A stretch of 58,287 nucleotides of DNA from Actinomycetota bacterium (GTDB lineage: Bacteria; Actinomycetota; Acidimicrobiia; IMCC26256; VFJJ01): the NCBI GenBank assembly GCA_009886115.1, contig VFJJ01000057.1, forward strand, positions 1 through 58,287, read 5' to 3'. This document shows positions 1-8,657 of the stretch, piece by piece. Position 1 is the first letter of the stretch. Every line of letters starts with the position of its first letter. Below the pieces are notes generated by a model. That model made no database searches. It saw nothing but the letters and a program-made list of their open reading frames with translations, and had not been told where the DNA came from. The translations under genes and the position numbers were made by a program.

Positions 1-3000
1 GGCCCTGATGCCAGCGCAGCGACTGCATGCCGGCCACGTAGATCGCCTCGGCCCCGGGCTCCTCGAGGTGGCGCCCGAGCTGGTAGGCCTGCTCGGTGAG
101 CTGCTCGGCCGTGGCCAGATGGCCGGCGAGCAGCTCACGCTCGGCCGCGACATATGTGACGATCCAGCGCATGTCGGGTCGGCCGACCTCGTCGGCGATC
201 CGGGTCATCCGCCGGTAGAGCCGATCGGCCAGGACGACATCGGAGCGCAGCATGGCGCCGTAGCGACCGCGGTGGGCCGCGCCGAAGATCGCCGTCGGAT
301 CACCCGACCGCTCGGCGAGCGCGAGCATTTCCTCCGCCTCCGCAGGATCTTCAACGCCAAGTCCACCCGTCCCGGGTTGACCCAGCGACCAGACGTCGGC
401 GAGCGTTTCGAGGTCGTCGAGGCGCCGGGCGATCGCCACTGCGTGTTCACGGTCGGCGTGCGCCTGATCGGGATTGGAGAACATGCCGTCGTAGCCGAGT
501 CGGGCGAGGAGCCGAGCGCGGGCCGGGCTGTCGTGGCTGCCGACCTGGTCGAGCGCGGCCTGCAGGAGCGCCCGGGAGTCGAGATCGCCGGGATAGCCGC
601 GTTGATAGTCGGTGAGCGCCGCCTGGACGAGGGAGTCGGTGTCACCGAGGCGGGTGGCGAGCGCGGCGGCGTCGAGCCGGGTCTGGCGGAACGTGCGGTC
701 ACCGGCCTGGACCTGGGCCTGAGCCAACCGGAGGAGAAGGCCGCACGTCAGCTGCTCGTCCGGGTCGGGGGTGCGCCGGTGGAGCTGGAGGGCCTGGCGG
801 TACCAGCGCACGGCTTCGTCGGGGGCCAGCGCTTCGAGCGCACGGTCACCGGCTCGGGTGGCGTGCCCGGCGGCGAGGGTGAGATCGGCCGGGGTGACGG
901 CCGCCTCGGCCCAGTGCCGGGCCAGCTCGGTGATCCGGGCGTCGCTGAGGCCGTGCCCGAGCGCCTCGATGGTCTCGGCGATGCGGCGGTGGGTTCGAGC
1001 CCGGCGGGTGGCGGTGAGCTCGTCGTAGAGCGCGTGCTGGATGAGCGCGTGGGCGAAGGCGAACCGCTCGGCGGCGATGGTCTCGATGAGGGCGGCGGCC
1101 TCGGCCCGCTCCAGGGTGGTGATGACATCGTCGGCGTCGCGTCCGAGCACCCGGGCGAGCAGCTCGAGATCGAACTCCTGGCCGATCGCCGCGGCGGTGA
1201 CGAGCACGTCCTGGACGTCGGCGCCGAGCCGGGCCACGCGGCGCCGGACCAGACCCCGAACGGCGTCGGGCAGGACCCCGGCGCGCAGCTCGGTCCCGGT
1301 CTCGTGCAGGTGCCGGAACAGCTCGCCGGCGAAGAGCGGGTTGCCGTCGGTCTCGCGGTGAAGCGCGTCGGCCAGTGCCGGATCGGCACCGGTCAGGCGG
1401 GCGATGTCGTCTGGGCTCAGCCCGGCGAGCTTGATGTGTTGGACCGCCGGGTCGGTGGTGATGACCGGGAGCATGTCGGTGAGTGGCGTGTCGCCGTCGA
1501 GATCGGTGTGCCGGTATGTGGCCACGACCAGCAGCCGGGCCCCGGAGGCCGACGACAACAGGTGCCGGAGCAGGACGAGCGTCGCCTTGTCGGCCCAGTG
1601 GAGATCGTCGATCACGAACACCACCGGCGCCCGGGTCGATGCCTCGGTGAACGTGGCGACGGCGGCGTTCATCACGAGGTAACGCTCGGTCTCGGGGTCG
1701 GTGGCCGGCGGTTCGGGCAGCGACGATCGCCGCTCGGTGACCGAGGGGACGAGCCGGGCCAGCTCGGCGAGCCGGCGATCGCCGATCGCGTCGATGGCGG
1801 GGTCGGGAAGATGTTCGACGAGCTGGGTGAGCGCTTCGACGAACGGACGGTACGGGACCCGCAGGTCCTCGTCGCAGCGTCCGTGCAGCACCCACGCACC
1901 CGAGGCATGAGCCGTACGGGCTGCGGCTCCGGCGAGGGTCGTCTTGCCGATGCCCGACTCCCCGGCGATGAGCGCCATTCGGAGCTGACCGGCAACGGCT
2001 GCGCCGGCCAGGCCGGAGAGCACCCGGAGCTCGGCGTCGCGACCGACGAAGGTCGATCGGGTCGCTGCGGTCAGGCGCGGCGGCAGCGGCGGCGGATCGG
2101 GCTGGGCGGCGCGTGAGTCGAGGAGCTCTGTCGCCTCTCGTTCGACTCCGGCGCAGCCGTGCTCGCGGGCGAGCGGTCGTGCGGCCTCGAGGAGGGCGAC
2201 GGCGCGTTCCCGGTCGCCGGGTCCACGGCGCTCGAGGAGCATCCGGGCCCAGGCGAGCCGGGTGCGGGCGAGGAAGAACGGGGCCCGGATCTTCTCGTTG
2301 ACGGTCTGGGCCCGGGCGAAGAGCTCGTCGGCAACGTCCAGCCGCTGTTGCTGCGCGGCGAGCACACCAAGGGCATGGGCCACGGAGCCGGGCCAAAGCG
2401 CGCCGGTCGATGCGACCTGGTCGCGGAACGGGAGCATCAGGTCGAACAGGGCGGCGGCGTCGGCGGGGGAACCGACCCGGTCGCACACCTCGGCCCATAC
2501 GACCGCCCGGCCCAACCAGCCGACCTGACCCGAGATCCCTTCCCGCCGGGCGGTGCTGAGGAGCAGTCCGGCCTCCTCGAGCCGGCCGGCGGCCGAAAGG
2601 GCCAAGGCCATCACTGCGGTGCCCGATCCGTCGTAGAAGCTATCGAAGAGCTGGACCTGGGCCAGTAGATCGAGCTCGCCGGCGATCCGGCCGGCGTGCC
2701 AGGCGATGGCGGTCCGGTGCCACTGGGCGAACATCCCGGCTTGGGCCGTGGTTTCCCCAGCCGCGTGGTCGACCGCGTCGGCGCTCAACCGTTCGGCCTC
2801 GGCCGTGTCGCCGTGCAACAGGGCGAGGCTGGCCCGGTACGTCCGGTTCGTCCATTGCAACGCCGGTAGTCCGGTCTCGGCGGCGATCGCGGCCATCGCC
2901 TCGAGCCATCTCGCGGCCTCCTCGATGTCGCCCGACTCCACCGCCGCATGCACCCGCCACATGGCCGACCAGTGCACCAGTACCGGGTCGCCGAGCCGGT

Positions 3001-6000
3001 CAGCGAGCTCGACGGCCTCGGCGGTGATCTCGAGCCGTTCAACCAGCGTCTCGGGAACCCAGATCGCGAAGGCCACGAGGTTCAGGATCTGGGCCAGCAG
3101 CGCGGGAGCGTCGAGCCGGCGCGCGATGGCCAGGGCCTCGTCGGCCAGAGTCCGGCACCGCTCGAGATCGTCACCGACTCTCAGCTCGGCGGCCAGCGTG
3201 CCCAGCAGGCGCGCCCGAATCGGAGGGTCGCGCTCGTCGACCGCGGCGAGCGCAGCCTCGAGCATCTCGACCCGGTCAGTGGACAGCCCGCCGGCCGGGT
3301 CCACGAAACCTCGGCTGTTGGCCAACGTCGCCCGGGCCAACAGGCCGACGTCGCCGATGCGCCGGGCAAGGCGGCCGGCGTCGAGCAACGTGACGCGATA
3401 CACGGGATCGCCGGCGTTGCGTTGGGCCCGACCGAGACGCACGAGCAGGTCGCCGCTCGTGGCCTCCGCCGGTTCGCCGGTGCTTGGTGCGAGGAGCTCG
3501 AGGGCCTGGCCGTACCAACGGACGGCTTCATCAGGGGCCAGGGCCCTCATGGCGAGATCGCCTGCGGTGCGGGCGTAGCCGACCGCCCTGGCGGCACCGT
3601 CGGGCGTCGTCGTCGCCGCCCAGTGCCGGGCCAGCTCGGCGGCTCGCCGGCCGGTCGGATCGACCGCTTCGATCGCCTCGGCGACCCGTCGATGGAGCCG
3701 GGCCCGCCGGGTGGGGGTGAGGCCGGCGGCGATCGTGGTGGTGACCAGGCCATGGGCGAACACGAACCGTCCGGGCGCGACGCTCTGCACCAGACCGGCC
3801 GCTTCGGCAGCCTCGAGCGCGTCGAGCACCCCGTCCTCGTCCTCGTCGCCTCCGGCGGCGGCGACCGTGGCCAGATCGAACTCCCGGCCGATGACCGACG
3901 CGACCTGCAGGACGCGCTGGCCCGGCTCGCCGAGGCGGGCGACGCGCCTGCCGATCACCTCGCGGATGCTGTCGGGAAGCCCGGCCGCGTCGAGATCGGC
4001 ATGTGGGACCCAGCGGCCCGCCTCGTCGAGGTAGACGGCGCCGGTCTCGGCCAGGTGCCGCAGCAGCGCCTCGGTGAAGAACGGGTTCCCGTCGGTCTCG
4101 CGGTGGATGGCGCGCACCAGGCGCAACGCCTCGTCCTCGAGGTCCTGGCCGCTCATCGCCTCGACCAGGGCCACGACCTCGCGATCGGCCAGACCGTGCA
4201 AGGCCACCCGTTCGGTGAAGGCGTCGCGCCGCAGCGAGGCCAGCAGGTCGGTCAGCGGATGCCCCGCCGCCAGATCGCTGTCGCGGTAGGTGCCGATCAC
4301 CAGCAGCCGAGGCTGTCCGGTCTGCTCGACGGCATGGCGCAACAGCAACAGCGTCGGCTTGTCGGCCATCTGCAGATCGTCGAGCACCACGACCAGCGGG
4401 GCCCCGGTACACGCCGCGCCGAGCACGGCGCTCACGGCGCTGAACAACGACCAGCGGTCGGCGTCGGGGTCGCCGCGCACCGGCTGCGCCAGCCCGGGCA
4501 CCCGGTCGTTGACCGCGGGCACCAGCCGTGACAGGTCGACGAGACGGCGGCGGCCGATGCCCTCCAGCGTGTCGACCCGCAGGTGCTCGACGAGATGGCC
4601 GAGCGCCTCGATCCAGGGCCGGTACGGCACGCCCATGTCCTCGTCGCAGTGTCCGAACACCACGATCGCGCCCTGCCCGTGGGCCGCTCGAGCCATCTCC
4701 GCGGCCAGGCTGGTCTTGCCGATCCCCGGCTCACCCGAGATGAGCACGATCTGCGCGCTACCGGCGGCCGCCTGCTCGAACCTCGTCCCGATCCGTTCAC
4801 GCTCGGGGTCCCGACCGACGAATCCCCCCGTCGGCGTGGCCACGAGTAGACGGGGCAGCGGCACCCGACCGGCCTCCGTCGTGTCGGGCGTGGTCGTCGT
4901 GTCCGGCGTGGTCGTCGTGTCCGGCGTGGTCGTCGTGTCGGGCGTCGAGCGCACGCCCAGCCGCTGGAGCAGATAGACGCGCTCGGGGCGATCGATGTCG
5001 CGCAGCTCCTGGACACCCAGCTCGATGAGATGCCATCCGTTCGGGAGATCGTCGATGACCAGCTCGGCGGTGGCCTGGCTCACCGTTACGACCCTCGCCC
5101 GGGCCACGGCCCGCAAACGGGCGGCCCGGTTGACGGTCCTTCCGAAATAATCGCCCGCCCGTTCCTGCGCCTCGCCGGTGTGCACGGCGACCCGGACATC
5201 GAGCGGGGTCGCGGCCGGCCACGGCTCCGCGGCCACCGCGGCCTGCGCGTCGATCGCCGCGGCGACCGCGTCGGAAGCACGCTGGAACACGCTGAACGTC
5301 GAGTCCCCTTCCCCACGGGCCTTCAAGAGCACACCGCCGTGGGCTTCGACCGTGCCGCGCAGCAGGTCCTCGTGCCGGGCCACCGTCTCGGCCATGGTGG
5401 CGGGTGCCGTCTCCCACAGTCGCGTCGAGCCGACGATGTCGCTCAGCACGAACGTGACGACCCCCGTGGGTAGAACCGTGGGTCGAGGGCCCGTCTCCGC
5501 CGGAGGGTGCCAGGCCAGCTCGGGTTGCTGGCGCAGCACCCGCGCCTCCAGGTCCTGCAGCTCCGGGCTGGGGTCGATACCCAGCTCGTCGGCGAGGTGG
5601 CGGCGCAGACGTTGATAGGCCCGCAACGCGTCCGCCTGGCGACCCTGCCGGTACAACCCGGTGATCAGATGCGCCCACAGGCGTTCGCGCAGCGGTTCCT
5701 CGACGACCGCCGCTTCCGCCGCGGCGACGACCTCGGCGTGCTCACCGAGCACCAGCCGGGCTTCGAGCAGCGCTTCGACGGTCACCAACCGCAACTCGCC
5801 GAGCCGGGCCACCTCCACCAGCGCCCAACCGGCACCCGCGGCGTCGGCCAGGGCCGGTCCCCGCCACCAGAGCAACGCCCGTTGCCCGTGAGCGACCGCG
5901 CCGGCCGCGTCGCCCGCCGTCAGGCATCGCCGGGCCTGCGCGACCTCACCGTCGAACGAACCGACGTCGAGCTCACCGTCGGCGACAACCAACCGATACC

Positions 6001-6250
6001 CGCCTGGAGCATGGACCAACCGCTCGGCGCCCAGCGCCTTGCGCAGCTGCGACACGTAACCCTGCAGCGTCTGGGCGGCCGAACGCGGCGGGCTCCCGTC
6101 CCACAGATCCTCGATGAGCCGCTCGGCGGGGACCGCACGGTTGGCGTCGACCAGCAGGCGAACCAGCAGGGCCCGGGGCTTGGCCGCGCCGAACACGACC
6201 TCCTCCCCGCCGGTGCGTACCACCAGTGGCCCCAGGATCCCGAACTCCAC
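1..6250 (-). CDS. Giant BTAD / nucleotide cyclase / double AAA-ATPase-TPR regulator (C-terminus beyond window)
   Basis: A single open frame runs from a GTG at 6250 (GGGGAGG five bases upstream) to the left edge without a stop, giving more than 2,080 residues. Order seen: winged-helix plus BTAD domain (about 1-245, start VEFGILGPLVV); class III cyclase domain (about 256-430) with both metal Asp (FVLSDIVGST, GEGDSTF) and the Asn/Arg pair (FGRTVNRAAR); a Thr-rich linker; an AAA module with Walker A GEPGIGKTS (about 503) and Walker B VVVLDDLQ (about 617); a TPR-like helical stretch (about 850-1366); then a second AAA module with GESGIGKTT (about 1430) and VFVIDDLHWAD (about 1542) and a second helical stretch. 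Such STAND regulators usually have one AAA-TPR unit. The role is inferred as a signal-responsive transcription factor that may make a cyclic nucleotide. It is divergent from a cNMP-binding acyltransferase 110 bp away. Confidence 0.85.
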   Translation of the reverse strand, partial: MEFGILGPLVVRTGGEEVVFGAAKPRALLVRLLVDANRAVPAERLIEDLWDGSPPRSAAQTLQGYVSQLRKALGAERLVHAPGGYRLVVADGELDVGSFDGEVAQARRCLTAGDAAGAVAHGQRALLWWRGPALADAAGAGWALVEVARLGELRLVTVEALLEARLVLGEHAEVVAAAEAAVVEEPLRERLWAHLITGLYRQGRQADALRAYQRLRRHLADELGIDPSPELQDLEARVLRQQPELAWHPPAETGPRPTVLPTGVVTFVLSDIVGSTRLWETAPATMAETVARHEDLLRGTVEAHGGVLLKARGEGDSTFSVFQRASDAVAAAIDAQAAVAAEPWPAATPLDVRVAVHTGEAQERAGDYFGRTVNRAARLRAVARARVVTVSQATAELVIDDLPNGWHLIELGVQELRDIDRPERVYLLQRLGVRSTPDTTTTPDTTTTPDTTTTPDTTEAGRVPLPRLLVATPTGGFVGRDPERERIGTRFEQAAAGSAQIVLISGEPGIGKTSLAAEMARAAHGQGAIVVFGHCDEDMGVPYRPWIEALGHLVEHLRVDTLEGIGRRRLVDLSRLVPAVNDRVPGLAQPVRGDPDADRWSLFSAVSAVLGAACTGAPLVVVLDDLQMADKPTLLLLRHAVEQTGQPRLLVIGTYRDSDLAAGHPLTDLLASLRRDAFTERVALHGLADREVVALVEAMSGQDLEDEALRLVRAIHRETDGNPFFTEALLRHLAETGAVYLDEAGRWVPHADLDAAGLPDSIREVIGRRVARLGEPGQRVLQVASVIGREFDLATVAAAGGDEDEDGVLDALEAAEAAGLVQSVAPGRFVFAHGLVTTTIAAGLTPTRRARLHRRVAEAIEAVDPTGRRAAELARHWAATTTPDGAARAVGYARTAGDLAMRALAPDEAVRWYGQALELLAPSTGEPAEATSGDLLVRLGRAQRNAGDPVYRVTLLDAGRLARRIGDVGLLARATLANSRGFVDPAGGLSTDRVEMLEAALAAVDERDPPIRARLLGTLAAELRVGDDLERCRTLADEALAIARRLDAPALLAQILNLVAFAIWVPETLVERLEITAEAVELADRLGDPVLVHWSAMWRVHAAVESGDIEEAARWLEAMAAIAAETGLPALQWTNRTYRASLALLHGDTAEAERLSADAVDHAAGETTAQAGMFAQWHRTAIAWHAGRIAGELDLLAQVQLFDSFYDGSGTAVMALALSAAGRLEEAGLLLSTARREGISGQVGWLGRAVVWAEVCDRVGSPADAAALFDLMLPFRDQVASTGALWPGSVAHALGVLAAQQQRLDVADELFARAQTVNEKIRAPFFLARTRLAWARMLLERRGPGDRERAVALLEAARPLAREHGCAGVEREATELLDSRAAQPDPPPLPPRLTAATRSTFVGRDAELRVLSGLAGAAVAGQLRMALIAGESGIGKTTLAGAAARTAHASGAWVLHGRCDEDLRVPYRPFVEALTQLVEHLPDPAIDAIGDRRLAELARLVPSVTERRSSLPEPPATDPETERYLVMNAAVATFTEASTRAPVVFVIDDLHWADKATLVLLRHLLSSASGARLLVVATYRHTDLDGDTPLTDMLPVITTDPAVQHIKLAGLSPDDIARLTGADPALADALHRETDGNPLFAGELFRHLHETGTELRAGVLPDAVRGLVRRRVARLGADVQDVLVTAAAIGQEFDLELLARVLGRDADDVITTLERAEAAALIETIAAERFAFAHALIQHALYDELTATRRARTHRRIAETIEALGHGLSDARITELARHWAEAAVTPADLTLAAGHATRAGDRALEALAPDEAVRWYRQALQLHRRTPDPDEQLTCGLLLRLAQAQVQAGDRTFRQTRLDAAALATRLGDTDSLVQAALTDYQRGYPGDLDSRALLQAALDQVGSHDSPARARLLARLGYDGMFSNPDQAHADREHAVAIARRLDDLETLADVWSLGQPGTGGLGVEDPAEAEEMLALAERSGDPTAIFGAAHRGRYGAMLRSDVVLADRLYRRMTRIADEVGRPDMRWIVTYVAAERELLAGHLATAEQLTEQAYQLGRHLEEPGAEAIYVAGMQSLRWHQG
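4877..4945 (-). repeat. 18-bp in-frame tandem repeat coding a Thr/Pro/Asp linker
   Basis: Three full and one 15-bp copy of an 18-bp unit encode repeats of TTPDTT in the giant regulator, between the cyclase and the first AAA domain (about residues 436-458). Units differ only at one synonymous Pro codon base. It probably forms a flexible hinge, and copy number could vary between strains. Confidence 0.9.
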
Positions 6251-6359
6251 GGCCACCTCCCCGGTCGCGCGGGCAGATGGTACGTCGTTACGGGCGAACG
6301 CGAGCGATCCTCCAGCACGGCGCGAGGACCGCTCAAGCGGCGAGGCGCACGCTGACGAC

Positions 6360-7418
6360 ATGCTCGAGATCAGAACTGCCACCACACCCGAAGAGAACGA
6401 AGCCGTCTACCGGTTCCGCTACTCCATCTACGTTCAGGAGATGGGCCGCTACCAGACCATCGCCGACCATACCCGCCGCCGGCTCGCCGATCCCGAGGAC
6501 GACCGCAGCTGGATCGTCTACGCCCACGACGGTACCAACGTGGTCGGGACGATCCGCCTGACCTGGGGTGGCGACGGATTTTCCGACCGCCAGATCAGCC
6601 AGTACGGACTCGGGCCGTTCCTGGAGGAGATCCCGGCCGCCGTGATGGCCGTCGGCGAGCGCGCCATGATCTGCCCGGCATGGCGGGGTGGAGATCTCTT
6701 CGCCGAGCTGGCCAACGGTACCCAGGAACTCATCACCCGCCACGACGTCCGTGTCGTGTTCGGGGCCTGCGAGCCGCACCTGCTGTCGCTGTACTCCCGG
6801 TACCAGCGCCCCTACGCCACGAGGAACATCAACAGCCCCGAGGCCGGTTACCTCATCCCCCTGATCGCCTTCCCCCGAGGACCCGAAGCGCTCACCGGCC
6901 TCGGAGACGGACCGGGAACCCCCCGCTGCATCCACGACGTCCTCGACCGCACCGGAACCGTGAGCAACGCCATGCTGTCCGAACCAGCGGCCTACCACCA
7001 GCAGCTGCACCGGACGCTCGAGCAGCTCCCCGGCTCGCTCTTCGACGGCCTCACCGACGACGAGCTCGACCGGGCCACGGTCCACAGCAGCATCATCGAC
7101 TGCGCCCCCGGCGACCGGATACTCAAGCAGGGCGGCGTCGCCCGCAACGTCTTCGTCGTCCTCGCCGGCACCCTCGAGGTCAGCGACCACGGGCACCCCA
7201 TCGGCGTCGTCCACCCCGGTGAGGTCTTCGGCGAGACCGCCTACCTGCTCCAGCAACCCCGCAGCTACGACGTTGACGTGACCAGCGACGGCACCCGCAT
7301 CCTCAACCTCAGCGAACGCACGCTGCGCACGCTGACCGAACACGATCCCGTCGTCGCGACCAAGCTCCTCGGCAACATCTCCAAGACCCTGTGCCGGCGA
7401 CTCAGCACCGCCGGCTGA
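6360..7418 (+). CDS. GNAT-type acyltransferase fused to a C-terminal cyclic-nucleotide-binding domain
   Basis: 352 residues from the ATG at 6360. Residues about 1-200 resemble the N-acyl amino acid / acyl-homoserine-lactone synthase branch of the GNAT fold (FRYSIYVQEMGRY, then VVGTIRLTW and RAMICPAWRG). Residues about 225-345 form a CAP/PKA-type cNMP-binding domain with the phosphate-binding cassette GEVFGETAYLLQQPRS, including its Glu and Arg. The inferred role is an acyltransferase gated by cAMP or cGMP. Mycobacterial Pat combines the same two domain types in the opposite order, so this is not a Pat orthologue by architecture. It is divergent from the regulator that contains an intact-looking cyclase domain. 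Substrate unknown. Confidence 0.8.
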   Translation: MLEIRTATTPEENEAVYRFRYSIYVQEMGRYQTIADHTRRRLADPEDDRSWIVYAHDGTNVVGTIRLTWGGDGFSDRQISQYGLGPFLEEIPAAVMAVGERAMICPAWRGGDLFAELANGTQELITRHDVRVVFGACEPHLLSLYSRYQRPYATRNINSPEAGYLIPLIAFPRGPEALTGLGDGPGTPRCIHDVLDRTGTVSNAMLSEPAAYHQQLHRTLEQLPGSLFDGLTDDELDRATVHSSIIDCAPGDRILKQGGVARNVFVVLAGTLEVSDHGHPIGVVHPGEVFGETAYLLQQPRSYDVDVTSDGTRILNLSERTLRTLTEHDPVVATKLLGNISKTLCRRLSTAG

Positions 7419-7719
7419 GGCTGCAGCGCCGCGCGCCGCTCAGGAGCGAACCGCACGATGTCGACCCTGCCCAGTCCTCGGGATGGCCCGTTCGACGGCG
7501 GAACCGTGACCGGTACGAGGACAGGACACGCCGACAGCGGCGTGCGCCCCGATCACTGAGCGCGAGGCCACCACTGCTGCCCCGGTCCCGCGGTGGTCGA
7601 AACCTGTCGACATCGACGCGCTGAGCGACGACGAGCAACGTGCCGTTGCAAGGGGTACAGCGATGGAGGTCGAACGGCCCGTACGTCCCTCGCGCAAACG
7701 GCAGGCTCAGGGTCGGTCG
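7419..7719. other. Intergenic stretch with no recognised gene
   Basis: About 300 bp between the ends of the convergent acyltransferase and PhyH genes. No coding frame with recognisable content, hairpin-plus-T terminator or repeat was found here. Confidence 0.6.
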
Positions 7720-8556
7720 CTACGCCTCGGCCGTCCAGACGACGGGAAACTGGGCTGGGTCGAGCTCGAGCGAGCCCGGCGAGAACCAGCGGCTGTAGAC
7801 GGGGTGGCGCACCGTGGGATGGTGACGGGTGCCGAGCCGGCCGAGATGGCTGACGACGCTCCGACGTTGACGGTCGGGTCGCTCATTGGGTGGGCTGCCG
7901 TGGAACGTCCAACCGTGGTGGAACGCAGCCCCGCCGGCGGGAACCTCGACGGGCGCGAGCAGGCTGTCGACGTCGATGCCGGCGGGCGCCTGGGCCCGGG
8001 CCAGCGCCAGCCAGTCGTCGGGAGCGTGGAAGTTGTCGCCGGTAGCGCTCGGAGCCCACCGGTGCGATCCTCGGACGTACCAGATGGTGCCGGTGTCGGC
8101 CGCGGTGTCGTCGAGCGCCATCCAGCAGGTGGTCATGTTCACCGGGTCGAGCCAGCCGTTGTAGGAGTTGTCGCGATGAGCGCCGATGGCCAGCCCGAGT
8201 GGCGGTTTCCACAAGACGTTGTCCTGCAGGAGGACCATCCCCGGAGCGTTCTCGAGCAGCGCGGCGAACTCGCCCTGACGGGCCGAGCGGGTCGTGGCCG
8301 CCACCACCGGGTCAGCCTTCCATGCGTTGCAGAGCTGCAGCGTCCGCTGGCCCCCGTCGGTGGCGGCGGTGTGCGCGATCGCGTTTGCTGTCGCGTCGTT
8401 CACCTCGTCCGGTGCGACCCCCGTCGCCCAGTTCCGGGCGAACAGCGGCGCGAACCGGGCAACGACGGCGGCGACCTCGTCCTCGGGCAGCAGCCGCTCG
8501 ACGACGACGAAGCCGTCACGCCGGTACTGCTCCGCCTGCTGATCCGTGGGTTGCAT
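7720..8556 (-). CDS. Phytanoyl-CoA dioxygenase (PhyH) family Fe(II)/2-oxoglutarate oxygenase
   Basis: 278 residues from the ATG at 8556, preceded by GGAGGA at good spacing; a longer frame begins 20 codons upstream but lacks such a site. Iron ligands fit H127 and D129 (GAHRDNSYNG) with the distal His in TFHGSPPN (about 219), followed by the Arg-rich 2-oxoglutarate anchor (about 226-231). Family members hydroxylate small or lipid-like substrates. It is divergent from the FAD oxidoreductase at 8658, so it may oxidise the same substrate, for example by hydroxylating an N-methyl group; that is inference. Confidence 0.85.
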   Translation of the reverse strand: MQPTDQQAEQYRRDGFVVVERLLPEDEVAAVVARFAPLFARNWATGVAPDEVNDATANAIAHTAATDGGQRTLQLCNAWKADPVVAATTRSARQGEFAALLENAPGMVLLQDNVLWKPPLGLAIGAHRDNSYNGWLDPVNMTTCWMALDDTAADTGTIWYVRGSHRWAPSATGDNFHAPDDWLALARAQAPAGIDVDSLLAPVEVPAGGAAFHHGWTFHGSPPNERPDRQRRSVVSHLGRLGTRHHPTVRHPVYSRWFSPGSLELDPAQFPVVWTAEA

Positions 8557-8657
8557 GGCCTTTCCTCCGTGCCGAATCGAGAATAGACTCCGCGAGGAAA
8601 CAGAGTTTCTCCACATTCAACACGCTGCCGCTCGAGAGTTCGAGCGCGGGGGACACG

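Noticed and set aside
8-2116. A 702-codon plus-strand open frame at the left edge
   Set aside because: It is the exact codon-aligned antisense of the giant regulator; its protein is rich in E/G/V without family features, while the minus strand gives clear AAA and TPR motifs.
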